Part shown: piece by piece, positions 15,078-22,677 of the stretch | How the letters are laid out: each line of letters starts with the position of its first letter | Numbering within the stretch: position 1 is the first letter of the stretch | From: RSA11 sp036564135 | GTDB lineage: Bacteria > Actinomycetota > Thermoleophilia > Solirubrobacterales > 70-9 | DNA length: 32,989 bases | Direction of reading: 5' to 3' | NCBI GenBank assembly: GCA_036564135.1 | Contig: DATCLC010000118.1 | Coordinates: forward strand, 1 to 32,989 | Program-made: the position numbers and the translations under genes | Notes under the pieces: model-generated | Told to the model about the DNA's origin: nothing | The model's database searches: none | The model's input: only the letters and a program-made list of their open reading frames with translations

Positions 15078-15087
15078 ATGCGATCAT

Positions 15088-15849
15088 ATGGAACAGGCAG
15101 GTAGCGAACAGACCCCCGCCTTGAGCGGCGACGGCGCCGCGGGCTCGGCCCCGGATCTGGCCCACGCCCTGGACCGCGTTGCGACCCCGCTGCGGGAGCA
15201 GGTGCTGCGCTTGCTGGAGCAGGAGATCCTGGAGCTGCGGCTGCGGCCGGGTCAGCGGCTTTTGGAGCGCGAGCTCGTCGAGCGGTTCGGCGTCTCGCGC
15301 ACGACCATCCGCGAGGCGCTGGGCCAGCTCGCCGCGCGAGGGCTGGTCACGAACGTGCCGCAGAAGGGGGCGATCGTCTCGACGCCCTCGCCGAAGGAGG
15401 CGGCGGAGATCTACGAGGTACGCGCGGAGCTCGAGGGCCTCATCGCGCGCCAGTTCGCCGAGCGCGCGACCGACGACCAGGTTCGGCAGCTGCGCGAGGC
15501 CTTCGAGGCGATGGAGGAGAGTTATCGGAAGTCCAGGGACCCGATGGAGCTCCTCCGTTCAAAGCGGGCGCTCTACAACGTCCTCCTCGACGGCGCCGAC
15601 AACGGGACCGTGCGGGAGATCCTCGAGAGCTTTCAGGCGCGCATCGCGCTGATGCGCGCGACAACGCTTCAGGCTCCCGACCGACCCAAGAAGGCGGTCG
15701 AGGAGATGCGGACGCTGGTCGAGGCGATCGAGCGCCGCGATGCGGAGGCCGCGAAGCAGGCGAGCATCACGCACGTTCGCAACGCCGCCCAGACGCTGTT
15801 CGAGATGGCGCGCGACGAGGGGGACGCGCCGGTAGGAGCCGGCAGTTAG
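15088..15849 (+). CDS. GntR family regulator with FCD ligand domain
   Basis: 253 residues. The winged helix spans about residues 30-98: LREQVLRLLEQEILELRLRPGQRLLERELVERFGVSRTTIREAL, then LAARGLVTNVPQKGAIV, the classic FadR-subfamily DNA-binding domain. The FCD domain (about 105-240) is all helical: EIYEVRAELEGLIARQFAERA, and later a motif with ITHVRNAAQ whose His may be one of the metal ligands of the FCD pocket. The ligand should be a carboxylate, as for most FCD regulators. It heads the catabolic locus, with its own promoter and operator, and is followed after 38 bases by the decarboxylase gene. Likely the local repressor, relieved by pathway substrate or intermediate (inferred). Confidence 0.93.
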   Translation: MEQAGSEQTPALSGDGAAGSAPDLAHALDRVATPLREQVLRLLEQEILELRLRPGQRLLERELVERFGVSRTTIREALGQLAARGLVTNVPQKGAIVSTPSPKEAAEIYEVRAELEGLIARQFAERATDDQVRQLREAFEAMEESYRKSRDPMELLRSKRALYNVLLDGADNGTVREILESFQARIALMRATTLQAPDRPKKAVEEMRTLVEAIERRDAEAAKQASITHVRNAAQTLFEMARDEGDAPVGAGS

Positions 15850-15887
15850 TGGCCGGTCAGGACCACAGAAAGGGAGCGACGACACCA

Positions 15888-16298
15888 ATGACAAGCTCGA
15901 GGATGGCAGCGGGGGACGCAATGCGCCGCAAGGTGCTGGGAGACGATCACGTCGATCGCTCCCGTTCGAACGCAGATGAGTTCACGCGCCCGCTGCAGGA
16001 GCTCGTCACGGAGTACTGCTGGGGCACGGTCTGGACGCGGCCGGGCCTCACCCGTCGTGACCGCAGCCTCATCAACCTGTCGATGCTGACTGCCCTCAAC
16101 CGGCCCGAGGAGCTCAGGCTCCACGTCCGCGGCGCGCTCAACAACGGCTGCACCGTGCAGGAGATCCAGGAGGTGCTCCTGCAGTCGGCCGTGTACTGCG
16201 GGGTGCCCGCCGCGCTCAACGCGTTCAGCGTGGCGCGCGAGGTCCTGGGGGAGAACCACTCGGGGCCTCAGAACAGCGACTCACAGGGGGACGGTTGA
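15888..16298 (+). CDS. 4-carboxymuconolactone decarboxylase family protein (PcaC-like)
   Basis: 136 residues from ATG 15888 (AGAAAGGGAG upstream); a GTG at 15849 overlapping the GntR stop would add 13 residues. It is a close match in layout to PcaC: GDAMRRKVLGDDHVDRS, YCWGTVWTRPGLTRRDRSLINLSMLTALNR, EELRLHVRGALNNGCTVQEIQEVLLQSAVYCGVPAA. It lacks the CxxC of AhpD-type members, so decarboxylase rather than peroxidase chemistry is likely. PcaC removes CO2 from gamma-carboxymuconolactone to give an enol-lactone in the protocatechuate branch. No pcaGH or pcaB gene is present here, so the true substrate may be another beta-keto or lactone acid. It is coupled to the following dehydrogenase gene (TTGA overlap). 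Confidence 0.88.
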   Translation: MTSSRMAAGDAMRRKVLGDDHVDRSRSNADEFTRPLQELVTEYCWGTVWTRPGLTRRDRSLINLSMLTALNRPEELRLHVRGALNNGCTVQEIQEVLLQSAVYCGVPAALNAFSVAREVLGENHSGPQNSDSQGDG

Positions 16299-17212
16299 CC
16301 GATCGGTCCGACACCGTCGGCCTCATCGGTCTCGGCGCGATGGGCTCCGAGATCGCCGCCGCACTGCTCGACGGCGGGCACGAGCTCGTCGTTCACGACG
16401 TCCGTGCGGGGGCGCTCGCCGAGGCCGCGGAGCGCGGCGCCCGGGCCTGTGAGAGCGCGCGCGACGTCGCGAACCGCGCCGGGGTCGTCTTCGCGTGCCT
16501 GCCGTCGCCCGCGGTGGTTCGCGAGGTGGCCGACGAGGTGCGCGCAGGCAGCGCCGTGCGCACGTTCATCGACTTGTCCACGACCGGGCCGGCAGCCGTC
16601 GAGGTCGCGGCGGGCATCGAGGGAGCAGGAATCTCGTATCTGGACGCGCCCTTGACGGGCGGGGTGAGCGGCGCGCGCGCCCGCAAGCTGACGGTCCTCG
16701 CATCGGGCGACGGCGAGGTGTTCGACCGGGTCCGCCCACTGCTCGAGACTTTCGGGGAGGTGATCCTCCGGGTCGGGCCCAAGCCCGGCCAGGGCCAGAC
16801 CGCGAAGCTCCTGAACAACCTGCTGTCGGCGACAGCGCTCGCGGTGACATCCGAGGCCCTGACGCTGGGACGGCGGGCGGGGCTCGACCCGGAGCCGCTC
16901 CTGCAGGCCTTCAACGCGGGGAGCGGCAGGAACACGGCGACCTCGGCGAAGTTCCCGAATTTCGTGCTGGACCGCTCCTTCAACTCCGGGTTCCGCCTGG
17001 AGCTGATGCTGAAGGATGTGCGCCTGTGCCTCGACGAGGCCCGGGCTCTCGGGCACCCCATGATCCTCGGCTCGGTCGTCGAGCAGCTCTGGGGCGTCGC
17101 CGCGGCCGAGCTGGAGGAGGAAGCCGACCACACCGAGATCGTCCGGCTGTTCGAGCGCTGGAGCGGGGTGGAGATCCGGGCGACCGCACCCGCGGGGGAA
17201 CTCCGTGCATGA
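16295..17212 (+). CDS. 3-hydroxyisobutyrate dehydrogenase-family NAD(P)-dependent oxidoreductase (copy 1)
   Basis: 305 residues from TTG 16295, which overlaps the previous stop and follows AGGGGG by 5 bases. Rossmann motif GLIGLGAMG (9-17), substrate loop DAPLTGGVSGA (118-127), and the catalytic lysine K171 in GQTAKLLNN, all typical of beta-hydroxyacid dehydrogenases (HIBADH, tartronate semialdehyde reductase, GLYR). The family oxidises or reduces 3-hydroxy acids with NAD(P). The position after Asp35 (VVHDVRAG) does not fix cofactor preference beyond favouring NAD. The gene overlaps the downstream MBL hydrolase by 8 bases. A second family member lies at 30826; they clearly differ, so they are not a recent duplication. 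Confidence 0.92.
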   Translation: MTDRSDTVGLIGLGAMGSEIAAALLDGGHELVVHDVRAGALAEAAERGARACESARDVANRAGVVFACLPSPAVVREVADEVRAGSAVRTFIDLSTTGPAAVEVAAGIEGAGISYLDAPLTGGVSGARARKLTVLASGDGEVFDRVRPLLETFGEVILRVGPKPGQGQTAKLLNNLLSATALAVTSEALTLGRRAGLDPEPLLQAFNAGSGRNTATSAKFPNFVLDRSFNSGFRLELMLKDVRLCLDEARALGHPMILGSVVEQLWGVAAAELEEEADHTEIVRLFERWSGVEIRATAPAGELRA

Positions 17213-18038
17213 GACGGCGCAACACCTGCCCGAGGCCCCGGCCGCGACCACGTACGCGGTCAGCGGGATCCGCTACGGCACGCTGCGCTCGCGAAAGAGC
17301 GAGCTGTACCTGCGCTACGAGGCGTACGGCGAGCCCGACGCCGAGGCTGACATGGCGTACTTCTTCTGGGTCCTCGAGGGAGGTGGCCGCGTGCTGCTCG
17401 TGGACTCCGGCTTCGACCCGGACGTCGGCCGGCGGCGCGGCCGGACGCCGTTAATCGGCCAGCGGGATGCATTGGAGGGGATCGGCGTCGATCCGGCGGC
17501 GGTCGAGGTCGTGATCGTCACGCACATGCACTACGACCACATCGGGGGCCTTGACCTCTTCCCGCAGGCCGAGCTCATCGTCCCCCAGCCCGAGCTTGAG
17601 TTCTGGACGAGCCCGATGGCGCGACGCCGCCAGTTCGCGGCCCACGTCGAGGAGGCCGAGATCGCTTACGTCCGCGACGCGGTCGCCGAGGGCCGGGTGC
17701 GCGAGACCCAGGGCGGGGAGGAGGTCGCGCCGGGCGTCCGGCTGATCGCGGTGGGCGGCCACTCGCCGGGCCAGCAGATGGTGGTGGTCGAAACCGCGTC
17801 CGGGCCGTTGCTCATCACGTCCGACGCGGTCCACTTCTACGAGGAGCTGGAGCTGGACCGCCCGTTCGGGGTCTGCGCGGACCTGGAGGCGATGTACCGG
17901 GCCTATGACGTCGTTCGCCGGCTAGAGGCCGAGCGCGGGGTCGCGGTGGTGCCGAGCCACGACCCCCTGGTGCTCGAGCGCTACGCGGCGGTCGGCGAGC
18001 AAACACCTTACGCCGTACGCCTGACCGGCTCTCAATGA
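17205..18038 (+). CDS. Metallo-beta-lactamase-fold hydrolase, lactonase type
   Basis: 277 residues, GTG start within the end of the previous gene and after GGGGGAA. Metal motif H107-M-H-Y-D-H112 (THMHYDHIGGLD), then GGH186SPGQQ, the bridging Asp in LLITSD207AVHF and the last His in VVPSHDPLVL: a complete two-metal site. The insert FPQAELIVPQPELEFWTSP and overall length fit the AiiA/AttM N-acyl-homoserine-lactonase group. Known members open lactone rings. Next to a carboxymuconolactone-decarboxylase-type gene, a catabolic lactonase that opens the product ring is plausible, as an alternative to quorum quenching; this is inference. A 64-base gap separates it from the transporter genes. Confidence 0.9.
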   Translation: MHETAQHLPEAPAATTYAVSGIRYGTLRSRKSELYLRYEAYGEPDAEADMAYFFWVLEGGGRVLLVDSGFDPDVGRRRGRTPLIGQRDALEGIGVDPAAVEVVIVTHMHYDHIGGLDLFPQAELIVPQPELEFWTSPMARRRQFAAHVEEAEIAYVRDAVAEGRVRETQGGEEVAPGVRLIAVGGHSPGQQMVVVETASGPLLITSDAVHFYEELELDRPFGVCADLEAMYRAYDVVRRLEAERGVAVVPSHDPLVLERYAAVGEQTPYAVRLTGSQ

Positions 18039-18102
18039 AAGGCGGCCAAGTGACGGCGAACCCCCACATCGGTTTTGCAATCCACAGGAGGAGTGTGTGT
18101 CT

Positions 18103-19284
18103 ATGAGACGGGGTACACGGAGCGGGAGCTGGAAGAGGTGGCTGTTCGCGTTAATCGCCACCGCTTCGCTCATCTTCGTCGGAGCCGCGTGCGGCGACGA
18201 CGATGGCGATTCGGGCGGCGGCGGAGACGAAGGTGGCGGAACCGTCACGTTCGCCGCGCTGCTGCCGCTCACGGGGCCGAACGCCGCGTACGGCGAGTTC
18301 CAGGTGAACGGCGCCCAGATGGCGGTTGACGAGATCAACGCCGAGGGCGGCATCGGCGGGAACACGAAGATCGAGCTGGTGATCGAGGACAGCCAGGCGG
18401 CGCCCGAGGAGACCGTGACGGCGTTCAACCGCGCCTACGGCGAGCATGAGATGCCAGTCGCGATCTCGGTGGGTTCGTCCTCGATCCTGGCGCTCGTGCC
18501 GCTGGCCGAGCAGCGGAAGGTGATGCTGTTGAACGGCGGCTCGCAGGGCGATGAGCTCGGCGGTGCAAGCGACCTGCTCTTCAGCACCATCCACCTGATC
18601 CGCAACGAGGTCGCCGCCCTGGCGCCGTACCTCGTCGAGGAGGGCGGGTTCAAGCGCGCGGCGATCCTCTACATTGACGACGACCTCGGTCGCGCCGGTA
18701 AGGAGGACTTCGAGCGGGACTTCGCTGCCGCCGGCGGTGAGGTCGTGGCCAGCGCGGCGCACGAACCGGGCGGCACCGATTTCCGCTCGCAGCTCGCCAA
18801 CCTCAGGGACGCCGACCCCGACGTGCTGTTCCTCTCCACCTACGGCGAGGACGCCCACATCGCGGTGAACCAGACGCGCCAGCTCGGCTGGGACGTCCAG
18901 CTCGTGGGCCCGTCCCTGGTTGCGCTGCCGAACATCATCCGCGACAAGGACGCGGAGGGGATGATCACGACGCCGGTCCAGTTCGACCCGCCCGAGGAGT
19001 TTGTGGCGGAGTACGAGGAGCGCTACGGCGGGCCACCCGAGCACCCGTTCGTGGGTACTTACTACGACGCGGTCAAGGTCGCGGCGGAGGCGTGGGCCTA
19101 CGCCCAGGAGAACGACCTGGGTGAGGACGGCCCCGCGCTCGCCGAAGCCGTGCGTCAGATCGGCACGTTCGAGACGGCGTTCGGCGGCGAGATCACGTTC
19201 GACGAGGACGGCGTCGCGGCGCGGCCGATCTCGATCGCTGTGGTGGAGAACGGGAAGACCAAGGTGGTGCAGGAGGCGGAGTAG
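18103..19284 (+). CDS. ABC transporter substrate-binding lipoprotein, LIV (branched-chain amino acid) family
   Basis: 393 residues from ATG 18103 (AGGAGGAG at 18086-18093); GTG 18097 is an alternative. Signal with basic N-terminus and lipobox GAAC (Cys30), then an Asp/Gly linker. The two-lobed periplasmic-binding domain (type 1, Peripla_BP_6) begins at VTFAALLPLTGPNAAYGEFQVNGAQMAVDEINAEGGI and continues through GSSSILALVPLAEQRKVMLLN and ILYIDDDLGRAGKEDFERDF. LIV-type receptors bind amino acids but also aromatic acids, urea and amides. The gene context points to an organic acid as ligand. It is the first of a complete five-gene importer set. Confidence 0.93.
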   Translation: MRRGTRSGSWKRWLFALIATASLIFVGAACGDDDGDSGGGGDEGGGTVTFAALLPLTGPNAAYGEFQVNGAQMAVDEINAEGGIGGNTKIELVIEDSQAAPEETVTAFNRAYGEHEMPVAISVGSSSILALVPLAEQRKVMLLNGGSQGDELGGASDLLFSTIHLIRNEVAALAPYLVEEGGFKRAAILYIDDDLGRAGKEDFERDFAAAGGEVVASAAHEPGGTDFRSQLANLRDADPDVLFLSTYGEDAHIAVNQTRQLGWDVQLVGPSLVALPNIIRDKDAEGMITTPVQFDPPEEFVAEYEERYGGPPEHPFVGTYYDAVKVAAEAWAYAQENDLGEDGPALAEAVRQIGTFETAFGGEITFDEDGVAARPISIAVVENGKTKVVQEAE

Positions 19285-19330
19285 GAAAGTCGGACGGAGT
19301 TACCTCTCTCCTGTCTCAGAGGACTAATCG

Positions 19331-20293
19331 ATGACGCTGTTCTGGCAGCTGGTCCTCAATGGTCTGGTGGCGGGTGCGCTCTACGCGCTTGTCGCGGTGG
19401 GCTTCGCGCTCATCTTCGGGTGCACCCGCCACTTCCACATCGCGCACGCTGGTGTGCTGGCGACGGGCGGCTACCTCTGCTTCGCGCTGGTCGACCGCGC
19501 GGGGCTGCCGATCCTGCTCGCCGGCGCGCTGGCGATCGCGGCGTCGACCTTGCTCGGCGTCGTCATCCTGCGCGGCGTCTACAGGCCGCTCGAGCGGCGT
19601 GGCGGCGAGGGCTTCGTTCTGTTCCTGGTCTCGCTCGGGGCGCTGATCCTGATCGAGAACACCTTCACCCTCTGGCTGGGGGCGAGCTCGGTGACGGTGG
19701 ATCCCGGCGAGGCCCTGAAGGACCCGATCCGCATCGGGTCGGTCTCGCTCACCGCCATGCAGATCGGTCTGATCGTCGTGAGCTTCGCGGCGTTCGCCGC
19801 GCTGATGGCGATCCTGGTGCGGACCAGCCTCGGCAAGGACATCCGGGCGCTGGCGGCGAACCCCGAGCTCGTCAGGATCCTCGGCGGCAGGCCGGATCGG
19901 ATCCAGACGGCGGTGTACGCGCTCGCCTCGGCTATTGTCGCGCTCGCGGGCGTCTACCAGGTGGCCGACACCGGAATGCAACCGGGTGTCGGGACGAACC
20001 TGATCATCTTCGCGTTCGTCGCGGTCATCCTCGGGGGCATCGGCAGCGTCGGCGGCGCGTTCGCAGCGGCGATGCTGCTCGGGCTGCTGCAGAACGTCTC
20101 GCAGCTCGTCATCCCGTCGGAGTGGAGCACCTCCGTGGTGTTCGTGATGTTCCTCGCGCTGATCACGCTGCTCCCGTCCGGGCTCGCGACCCTCAAGAGC
20201 CGCCGGGCGGTCGTGCTCAGCGCGACCGCCCCGGACGCGTCGCTGCCCGGTGACGCGCTGCGTCCGGCGACGCATTCAGGAGAACAGGCATGA
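19331..20293 (+). CDS. LIV-type ABC transporter permease (LivH family)
   Basis: 320 residues with about eight hydrophobic helices. LivH hallmarks: the N-terminal FWQLVLNGLVAGALYALVAVGFALIFG and HFHIAHAGVLATGGYL, and the later FVAVILGGIGSVGGAFAAAMLLG that contacts the ATPases. It forms the membrane channel together with the LivM protein that follows; the two overlap by four bases (ATGA). The C-terminal ~25 residues after the last helix are extra, hydrophilic and without known role. Confidence 0.93.
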   Translation: MTLFWQLVLNGLVAGALYALVAVGFALIFGCTRHFHIAHAGVLATGGYLCFALVDRAGLPILLAGALAIAASTLLGVVILRGVYRPLERRGGEGFVLFLVSLGALILIENTFTLWLGASSVTVDPGEALKDPIRIGSVSLTAMQIGLIVVSFAAFAALMAILVRTSLGKDIRALAANPELVRILGGRPDRIQTAVYALASAIVALAGVYQVADTGMQPGVGTNLIIFAFVAVILGGIGSVGGAFAAAMLLGLLQNVSQLVIPSEWSTSVVFVMFLALITLLPSGLATLKSRRAVVLSATAPDASLPGDALRPATHSGEQA

Positions 20294-21225
20294 CCTACCT
20301 ACTGCAGACGCTTCTGCCGCTGATCTTCATCTACGCGATGCTTTCGGTGTCCCTGAGCCTGCTGCTCGGGCACACCGGGATCTTCTCGATGGCGCATGCG
20401 GCCCTTTTCGGGGTCGGCGCTTACACGTTCGGCGTGCTGACCGTGAATTACGGGTGGGCGCTGCTGCCGGCCTGCCTGGTAGCGATGCTCGCGTGCGCGC
20501 TCGTGAGCGCCCTGATCGCCGCGCCGTCCCTACGCGTCTCCGGGGACTACTTCGTGGTCGCGTCGCTCGGCATGCAGGTGGTCGTGAGCGACGTCATCTC
20601 GAACTGGGACTCGGTCACCGGCGGCCCCGCGGGGCTCCCGGGCGTGACCCGTCCGATCATCTTCGGTATCGACTTCAGCTCTGACGCGGGCTTCCTCCTT
20701 CTGGTCGCGGCGGTGGCGTGTCTCACGGTCGCGGTCTGTGCGTGGGTCGTGCGGTCGCCGTTCGGCAGGACGCTCCACGCCGTCCGCGACGACGAGCTCG
20801 CCGCCGCCGCGATGGGGAAGCGGACGCGTACCGCGAAGATCGTGGTGGCGACCTTCGCCGGCGCGATTGCCGGCCTCGCGGGGGTGCTCTATGCCCAGTA
20901 CCTGTTCTTCCTGAGCCCGGAGACCTTCGTGCTCTCGACCTCGATCACGATCATCACGATGATGGTCATCGGCGGCATGTACACGGTGACCGGGGCGGCG
21001 CTGGGCGCCGCCGTGATCATCGCCCTTCCGGAGGTCCTCAAGGAGCTCGACCTGGAGCCGGCGACCGCTGCGGCGCTTCAGCAGATGCTCTTCGGCGCGC
21101 TGATCATGGTGTTCATGTTCGTGCGGCCCCAAGGGCTGTTCGGAGGAATCGGCGGCGGTGTCTCCAGGCTGATCGCTCGCCGGCGCCTCGCGCGAGGGGA
21201 AGGAGGCGGCCTTGCTGACGCTTGA
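20290..21225 (+). CDS. LIV-type ABC transporter permease (LivM family)
   Basis: 311 residues, polytopic. LivM features: SLSLLLGHTGIFSMAHAALFGVGAY near the N-terminus, APSLRVSGDYFVVASLGMQVV (LivM-specific loop), FGRTLHAVRDDELAAAAMGKRTRTAKI, and the ATPase-contact helix MMVIGGMYTVTGAALGAAVI. It pairs with LivH in the membrane. Start ATG overlaps the LivH stop; the end overlaps the TTG of the next gene by 14 bases. Confidence 0.93.
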   Translation: MTYLLQTLLPLIFIYAMLSVSLSLLLGHTGIFSMAHAALFGVGAYTFGVLTVNYGWALLPACLVAMLACALVSALIAAPSLRVSGDYFVVASLGMQVVVSDVISNWDSVTGGPAGLPGVTRPIIFGIDFSSDAGFLLLVAAVACLTVAVCAWVVRSPFGRTLHAVRDDELAAAAMGKRTRTAKIVVATFAGAIAGLAGVLYAQYLFFLSPETFVLSTSITIITMMVIGGMYTVTGAALGAAVIIALPEVLKELDLEPATAAALQQMLFGALIMVFMFVRPQGLFGGIGGGVSRLIARRRLARGEGGGLADA

Positions 21226-21997
21226 GGGTGTAACGAAGAACTTCGGCGGCCTGCGCGCCGTCGACGACGCTACCTTCACGGTCCCGGAACGGTCGGTCAC
21301 CGGGCTCGTCGGACCCAACGGCGCCGGGAAGACCACGACGTTCAACCTGATCACCGGCACCCTGCGCGCGGACAGCGGTACGATCAGCTTCCGCGGGCAG
21401 CAGCTGAACGGCATGTCGCCCCAGGCGCGTGTGGGCCGGGGGATCGGGCGGACGTTCCAGGACGTGCGGCTGTTCCCCGAGCTCTCCGCGCTCGAGAACG
21501 TCGCGATGGCCGTGCCCGGCCAGCCCGGGGACCACCTCGGGAACGTGCTGGCGCGGCCCATCAGGGTCTGGCGCCGGGAGCGCGAGGACCGCCGGTTCGC
21601 GCGCGAGTGCCTGGAGCTGGTCGGCTTCGATCTCGAGAACTGCGACCGGCGGGCTCGGGAGCTCTCGTACGGCGAGCAGAAGCTGATTTCGCTCGCGCGC
21701 CTGCTCGCGCTGCGGGTCGACCTCCTGCTCCTGGACGAGCCTGCGTCGGGGCTGGACGAGACTTCGGTCGCGCAGCTCAAGTCGGTCGTCCGCAACCTGA
21801 TCGAGGCCGGCAAGACCGTTCTGTTGGTCGAGCACAACATGCTGCTCGTTCGCGAGCTCTGCGACCACGCGATCTTCATGAACAACGGGCGCGTGCTCGA
21901 GCAGGGCGCGCCGGACGACCTGATGCGCGACGAGCGCCTCCAGCGGATCTACCTCGGGGCGGAGGACGTGGACGCGCCGGAGGGAGGTGAGGAGTAG
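21212..21997 (+). CDS. LIV-type ABC transporter ATP-binding protein (LivG family)
   Basis: 261 residues from TTG 21212, 5 bases after AGGAGG. Walker A VGPNGAGKTTTFN (33-45), Q-loop RTFQDVRLF, signature LSYGEQKLI, Walker B LLLLDEPASGLDE, and switch His in LLVEHNM. The extended C-terminal segment and the MAVPGQPG insertion are LivG-like. It supplies ATP hydrolysis for the importer together with the LivF protein encoded next. Confidence 0.93.
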   Translation: MLTLEGVTKNFGGLRAVDDATFTVPERSVTGLVGPNGAGKTTTFNLITGTLRADSGTISFRGQQLNGMSPQARVGRGIGRTFQDVRLFPELSALENVAMAVPGQPGDHLGNVLARPIRVWRREREDRRFARECLELVGFDLENCDRRARELSYGEQKLISLARLLALRVDLLLLDEPASGLDETSVAQLKSVVRNLIEAGKTVLLVEHNMLLVRELCDHAIFMNNGRVLEQGAPDDLMRDERLQRIYLGAEDVDAPEGGEE

Positions 21998-22677
21998 TGC
22001 TGACGATCGAGGACCTCCGCGTCAACGTGATGGGCAAACCCGTCCTGCGCGGCGTCTCGGCCGAGCTCGCGCCAGGTTCGTTCACCGCGACCTTCGGACA
22101 CAACGGCGCCGGGAAGACAACGCTGCTGCGAGCGATCATGGGCCTGTGGTCGCCCGCTGGCGGGCGGATCGCGCTCGACGGCAAGGACATCACCGGCTGG
22201 GAGACGCCCAAGATCGTCGAGGCCGGGATCGGTCTGGTTCCCCAGACCCGAGGGACGTTCGACACGCTCACCGTGGAGGAGAACCTCGGGTTCGCGCACC
22301 GCGCCGACAGCAAGATCGGCTACGCGGACATCTACCGGCTCTTTCCGATCCTGAAGGAGCGCAAGCGCCAGATCGTCCAGACGATGAGCGGCGGGCAGCG
22401 GCAGATGGTGGCCGTCGCCAACGCGCTGATGTCCGGTCCACGGCTCCTGCTCCTCGACGAGCCGTCGGGCGGGCTGGCCCCCGCGGTGGTCGACGACCTC
22501 ATGCGGGCGCTGCGTTCGATCAACGAGGAGTACGGCATCACGATCCTGCTCGTCGAGCAGAACGTACGCAAGGCGGCCGCGCTCGCCGACTCAGTACTCG
22601 TCATCAACCAGGGCACGGTGGCCTACTCGGGTGACGCCCAGAAGGCGCTGGAGGGGAACGTATGGGAGTTGCTGTGA
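21997..22677 (+). CDS. LIV-type ABC transporter ATP-binding protein (LivF family)
   Basis: 226 residues from a GTG that shares its first base with the LivG stop. Walker A GHNGAGKTTLL, signature MSGGQRQMVAVANALM, Walker B LLLLDEPSGGLAP, then LLVEQNVRKA, the LivF form of the switch region. It is slightly shorter than typical LivF but complete through the LivF-type end (GTVAYSGDAQKAL). Confidence 0.92.
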   Translation: MLTIEDLRVNVMGKPVLRGVSAELAPGSFTATFGHNGAGKTTLLRAIMGLWSPAGGRIALDGKDITGWETPKIVEAGIGLVPQTRGTFDTLTVEENLGFAHRADSKIGYADIYRLFPILKERKRQIVQTMSGGQRQMVAVANALMSGPRLLLLDEPSGGLAPAVVDDLMRALRSINEEYGITILLVEQNVRKAAALADSVLVINQGTVAYSGDAQKALEGNVWELL

